This document shows positions 6,901 to 9,392 of a DNA stretch of 9,392 nt, piece after piece. This stretch comes from an uncultured Lachnospiraceae bacterium. GTDB lineage: Bacteria; Bacillota; Clostridia; Lachnospirales; Lachnospiraceae. Made by a program: the position numbers and the translations under genes. The stretch is from the NCBI GenBank assembly GCA_910583895.1, contig CAJTYJ010000060.1, positions 5,071-14,462 on the forward strand, read 5' to 3'. Below the pieces are notes generated by a model. The model saw nothing but the letters and a program-made list of their open reading frames with translations, did not search any database and was not told where the DNA came from. The stretch's first letter is position 1, and each line of letters opens with the position of its first letter.

Positions 6901-9392
6901 CCTTGTGGTAACAGCGGTAATACGGATCCTGCATCATTTTCACATCGCCGCTGGGACCGACGAAGCAAATCAGCATGCCGACACAGGTTTTTCCGGCCGG
7001 AATCTCATCCAGGCTGTCGTAGAACTCCAGGCTGTCCTCATAAGTTCTTTTCAGCTCCTCATCGTTCTCCCAGTCGCTTCCGTCCTTTTTGGTTGCATAG
7101 TAGATGCGGACATTCTCTTTCGCTTTCTCGATCTGTTTTTCATCAAACCCGTTCAGCGCCGCTCCGCCTTCCAGGTGCAGGAACCAGTCCTCCTTCTTAA
7201 TCTCCAAGGCAGTACCATAAAACTTCATAAGAGTCGTTCCCAGGTACATCTCGTTTTCTTCTTCTCTGTAGGGATTATAGGACAGGCCGCCCATCAGGTT
7301 GATTTCTGTCCCTACCGCTGCAAAGTCCCGGCCATCCCGGTTGTCCTCAACACCACAGCCATATTGCCATGCTATTCCATCCGCGTAGCGGACACGGTTC
7401 TGCAGACCACCCTCCAGCGTCAGTTCCAGCGTGCGGGTCTCCCGGTCGTCCGCTTCAACCATCTGTTGAAAACCATTTTCACCCTGCACCAGTTTGTCGC
7501 CGCTGACCGTGGTAACCTTCAGGTTGCCGGCCATCGCCGTGGTCGTGAAAGCCCCCGGTCCATAGGTATTCACAATATCATAATGGGGGCTTGTGCTGTC
7601 GCTTTCTTTTTTGTTAAAAGGCTGGATCAGCCAGATCTCACCGGAGGAAAAGCAGCCCACGTTTTCGCCGTAGGTAACCACCGTTCCTCCGTCTGCATTC
7701 AGGCTGGGCATCTGCTTGGGGTCAATCTCATAACCGCTGACCGTTATATGAATCGTGTCGCCTTCCTGGGTCGCTTTCCAGCTGCCGCCCTGGTAGCAGG
7801 CCGTTTTACCGCCTCCTGTGGTATAGGGAGCAAACGGAGTCGCCTTCAGCCGGTCATCAATCTGGCGGCCATCTTTATTTTGAGAACCATAATCCCGCCA
7901 GCTTACTTCGTCATAGCTCCACAAAAGCGGTGCATACTCCGAAATATTTTCAATGATCTGCCCTTGTTCATAGCCTTCGTTTGGCGTATTGATCTTGTAT
8001 GTGGATGACAGTTTCAAGTCAAAGGTAATATCACTGCCGTCCGGCAGCTCGATTCCCTTTAAACCCTTGGACGCATTGTCGTTATAGAGCTGGAGTGTAA
8101 TGCCCAGCACCATGGATCTGCCCGGCAGCGGCTTGATAATATCTTTATTGGCAGCCTCGTCCCCGCCGGTCTGAAAGTCAAAATCATCATGATAAGAGCT
8201 GTCTCCGCTTACCCGGATATTGTATTTGGGTGCGGCAGTTACTTCTACTTTTTCCGGGATAACGGTCTTTTTCTCCACTGCAGGCTGACCGTCAATCTTG
8301 TGGTCTTCCTTGTCACAGGGTGCATCCCAGGCGCCTCCCTCCATGGCAGCACTGATTATAGGGGCAAATTTCTCGCCGTTCTTCATAGAACGGACATAGA
8401 TCGTCAAGTTCTCCCCAAAATCACCGGGTACCACCGAATGGTTGCCCTCTGAGGGAAGCAAAAGCTTATAACAAGTCAGCACCTGGCATTCCTTCTCGAT
8501 GCCGTCAATGGTGCGGATTTCCTCTGTCACCACAGGTTTGTAGCCCTCTGTCTGATCCATCCATGCCATGGCGGTCTGCTCAAAGACAGCTTCGTTTTCA
8601 TTCAGAGGCAGTACAAATTCCAGTTTAACCCGTGCCTGGCCATAACTTTTGGAGGTATCCCAGGTCTTCATATTGACATTAAAATGATACGTGACCGTAT
8701 CAAAAGTACGTACCAGCAGGTCCGACGCCGTCGTGTCATTGCCGCGGCCTTCTGTTTCGTCGAAAGGTGCGGAACCAGTCGCTGTTCCGGTGACCTTAAT
8801 CTCATTGACATAGGCTTCATCCGGCTTCATGATGTCCCAGAGTGTTTCCTCCAGCGTCTCTGACATCATCCAGTCGTACTGCTTTAGTTTCTCTGCGTTG
8901 GTCACTGCTTTTTGCTGGGCTTCTGTCAGCGCCGCATATGCTTCATATGCCTCCAGTACCTGATGCTGAAACTCCATATAGTATGTATCAAAACCTTCTT
9001 CATCCTGTTCTTCTTCCAGAGCACTCAGTTTCTCCATAACCTCCTCGGGTGCAGGAAGTGCTTCGATCAGTGCAATGACTGCATCAATCTGCTTTTGTTC
9101 CTCTTCTGTGAAAAGAAGTTCCTCTTTTGAAGGCTGTTCTTCCTTTTCATCACCCGGGTTTATTGGAACTTCTTCCGACTGATCCGTATCCGGGGTCTCT
9201 TCTGCCGACTGATCTGCATCCGGGGTCTCTTCTGCCGTCTGATCGGTATCCGGCGTCTCTTCTGTCGACTGATCCGCATCCGGCGTCTCTTCTGTTGACT
9301 GATCCGTATCCGGCGTCTCTTCTGTCGACTGATCCGCATCCGGCGTCTCTTCTGTCGACTGATCCGCATCCGGCGTCTCTTCTGTTGACTGA
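3947..9392 (-). CDS. Giant LPKTG-anchored pilus adhesin with ricin-type module (5' partial)
   Basis: A surface adhesin, probably the pilus tip or accessory pilin. The frame is open from the stop at 3947 to the right edge, 1814 visible codons; the signal peptide is outside. The Met codon at 9037 is internal, in the middle of a helical module, and is used here only as residue 1 for numbering. In order: acidic decapeptide repeats (9176-9392); a helical module with the LTEAQQKAVTN signature (about 8867-9112); about 780 unrecognised residues (73-855); two beta domains of DUF11/isopeptide-like appearance (about 860-1010 and 1011-1180); a Thr-rich linker (TTTTTETPT); an SdrD_B-like domain (1197-1366) with Ca-loop DYNRDGVQND; a SpaA domain with Lys1373, E-box YTIKEIKSPAGY (Glu1606) and Asn1655, split by a ricin-type trefoil (1421-1567); LPKTGG (1661-1666), a membrane segment and the tail KKKRAGRC. 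It is the first visible gene of the operon, 122 bp before the pilin start. Ligand is unknown. Confidence 0.93.
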   Translation of the reverse strand, partial: QSTEETPDADQSTEETPDADQSTEETPDTDQSTEETPDADQSTEETPDTDQTAEETPDADQSAEETPDTDQSEEVPINPGDEKEEQPSKEELLFTEEEQKQIDAVIALIEALPAPEEVMEKLSALEEEQDEEGFDTYYMEFQHQVLEAYEAYAALTEAQQKAVTNAEKLKQYDWMMSETLEETLWDIMKPDEAYVNEIKVTGTATGSAPFDETEGRGNDTTASDLLVRTFDTVTYHFNVNMKTWDTSKSYGQARVKLEFVLPLNENEAVFEQTAMAWMDQTEGYKPVVTEEIRTIDGIEKECQVLTCYKLLLPSEGNHSVVPGDFGENLTIYVRSMKNGEKFAPIISAAMEGGAWDAPCDKEDHKIDGQPAVEKKTVIPEKVEVTAAPKYNIRVSGDSSYHDDFDFQTGGDEAANKDIIKPLPGRSMVLGITLQLYNDNASKGLKGIELPDGSDITFDLKLSSTYKINTPNEGYEQGQIIENISEYAPLLWSYDEVSWRDYGSQNKDGRQIDDRLKATPFAPYTTGGGKTACYQGGSWKATQEGDTIHITVSGYEIDPKQMPSLNADGGTVVTYGENVGCFSSGEIWLIQPFNKKESDSTSPHYDIVNTYGPGAFTTTAMAGNLKVTTVSGDKLVQGENGFQQMVEADDRETRTLELTLEGGLQNRVRYADGIAWQYGCGVEDNRDGRDFAAVGTEINLMGGLSYNPYREEENEMYLGTTLMKFYGTALEIKKEDWFLHLEGGAALNGFDEKQIEKAKENVRIYYATKKDGSDWENDEELKRTYEDSLEFYDSLDEIPAGKTCVGMLICFVGPSGDVKMMQDPYYRCYHKATVRDNMGLAGQTFMLASTSRLWTKQMFEERGITLDDIDLEKNPDLNVPELVLSEPFWGCSHYTSANIEGSVFYDKETYLPDGSGIKGTHNSDWYHWGDTLLVIGYRTAITKKLLQKDENDNEKKTFNLDADQRVADFVLQPRTYYDQSYYDKPAQAENRANITIVDILPEHLTYKAGSAYFGGVYKQTSSLGGTKGTIIRDETPGAPYPDPKLREPVVTNNEDGTQTLTWIVADVKIGDPMPPIYYSADIGVKGDPNKDIPTGTKNLQNKVYITTPNDLRDPETTDEKHAMAGITVTRGSASSFGKYAKQRVVDEDGEIDYVVYFNNNADTSAPVAIMDTMPMNPVSGSHFTGTYTFTEWKLDTSKCDVSKLEIYYTFDTGYQDKTISGVTQDEIRAWTKAQVGPDGTIAIPSEKDGATKEQPYPVAWAVVGGLDAHKSVNIDLKIKLDPGSSNGNKTENNYFINRLSSGDTTTTTETPTVRRTLEGLTWMDYNRDGVQNDLQNETRISGIQVELLKLKDGCDPEAEDSYESVCYPGTDTPIVIKTGEQISVRAEKDAKPAVYETGRYKFTDLPAGTFAVRFTDGEQSKISTLNATKPNAGEDDTLDSDGEPVYDDEGKLQKTYILNIVMPKAEDMSVSLFESKHHDSGFYPDTLMKIQKVNEGGSALTDAIFTIQNSKGQTIPFVYKEGEGYTPLVEEEIDPSLEGKYYIAYAKNPKYVMEISGDGQGAVPVLQIRDGNQRQLFEILNRDGDLKCFRSAGTNLWLDLDGGTMSNGAKVHVWGNEVPNENQTWHVTECDGGVRIWPYGNKDYGTLEAAHNWSMDLSGGTPSAGGTIHLWEANNTDAQKWILVPAAGGIRDEGDKADAQPDLSVDSNGSLTVRNLIPGDYTIKEIKSPAGYALLREPVSFTLKTDGTVEVKSGGGMASVEAEDGKNIVLKIRNEELYELPKTGGIGTHWYTISGSLLMMAGMLVLYKKKRAGRC
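4337..4777 (-). other. Ricin-type beta-trefoil (lectin-like) domain within the adhesin
   Basis: Three consecutive lobes can be read in residues 1421-1567 (numbered from Met 9037). Lobe alpha has KYVMEISGDG and ends QLF in place of QxW. Lobe beta has LWLDLDGG, NGAKVHVWG and ends Q1504-T-W. Lobe gamma has SMDLSGG, GGTIHLW and ends Q1560-K-W. Asp1480 and Asp1537 sit at the sugar-contact Asp position of the family, while lobe alpha has Glu1435, so the beta and gamma lobes look like the more competent binding sites. The domain predicts carbohydrate binding (host mucin, diet or microbial glycans). The fold call is strong; the ligand is unknown. Confidence 0.85.
4940..5449 (-). other. SdrD_B-like calcium-loop domain within the adhesin
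   Basis: Residues 1197-1366 show the SdrD_B pattern: LEGLTWMDYNRDGVQND at the start, then ISGIQVELLK, GRYKFTDLPAGTFAVRF, a DDTLDSDGE stretch and a closing HHDSGFYPD. The Asp-rich DxNxDG loop (Asp1205, Asp1209, Asp1214) is the usual calcium site and would stiffen the stalk. It joins the Thr-rich linker upstream to the SpaA/ricin part downstream. Confidence 0.8.
9176..9392 (-). repeat. 30-bp tandem repeats coding an acidic decapeptide
   Basis: Just over seven units of 30 bp, reading Q-S-T-E-E-T-P-D-A/T-D in the adhesin frame and continuing past the right edge. The ninth position alternates Ala and Thr over most units, giving a partial 60-bp higher-order period. The two units nearest the helical module are diverged (AEET, TAEET), while the distal ones are nearly identical in DNA. 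The unit is a multiple of three, so copy-number change would keep the frame and only alter the length of this Pro/Glu/Asp/Thr-rich linker. The other frame of this repeat codes a basic MRISRQKRRR-type string, which is a shadow. Confidence 0.93.

Noticed and set aside
7776..7810. Possible internal thioester (ACYQGG) as in thioester adhesins
   Set aside because: Cys and Gln are only two apart and the flanking signature of thioester domains is absent, so there is no real support.
6824..8008. 394-codon plus-strand open frame
   Set aside because: Fully antisense to the adhesin, with no recognisable domain and no ribosome site; the minus frame shows coherent surface-protein domains.
9160..9369. Minus-strand basic repeat peptide (MRISRQKRRR...)
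   Set aside because: An out-of-frame shadow of the acidic repeat; periodicity keeps every frame open and the adhesin frame is the continuous one.
9176..9392. CRISPR-like array
   Set aside because: The 30-bp units are directly contiguous with no unique spacers and form an in-frame coding repeat.

Overview
The window is one minus-strand locus for a sortase-assembled pilus of a Gram-positive bacterium. Read 5'->3' on the minus strand, the order is: a very large LPKTG-anchored adhesin or tip pilin (cut by the right window edge), a fimbrial backbone pilin with an LPSTG signal, and two tandem class C (pilus-type) sortases. All four genes point the same way, and the sortase pair overlaps by 4 bp (ATGA), so this looks like a single operon whose promoter lies beyond the right edge. 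The sorting signals, AGGAG-type ribosome sites, SpaA/SdrD_B-type surface domains and moderate GC content suggest a member of the Bacillota, most likely a gut Clostridia/Lachnospiraceae-type anaerobe. Genus cannot be told from the sequence.

Layout: 1-190 is non-coding and holds two nearly identical 87-bp direct repeats (one mismatch) that start 4 bp after the last sortase. 195-1058 and 1055-2023 are the two sortases. 2024-2141 is a spacer with two hairpins and a strong ribosome site. 2142-3824 is the backbone pilin. 3825-3946 is a spacer with inverted repeats. 3947 to the right edge is the adhesin, which reads open through the edge, so its signal peptide and true start are not visible. Its most N-terminal visible part is coded by 30-bp tandem repeats (9176-9392).

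How the genes work together: pilin and adhesin are exported, and their LPxTG signals are cut by the class C sortases. Pilin subunits are then joined through a pilin lysine into a covalent fibre, with the adhesin most likely added as the tip or an accessory subunit. A housekeeping sortase elsewhere would attach the fibre to the wall. The most unusual feature is a complete three-lobed ricin-type beta-trefoil (lectin-like) module that appears to be inserted inside the C-terminal SpaA/Cna-B domain of the adhesin, between its putative isopeptide lysine and its E-box. The adhesin also has a Ca-loop SdrD_B-type domain, about 780 residues of unrecognised N-terminal sequence, and an unusual number of cysteines.

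The remaining long open frames, on both strands, are antisense or out-of-frame shadows of these four genes. No tRNA, rRNA, CRISPR or mobile element was seen.
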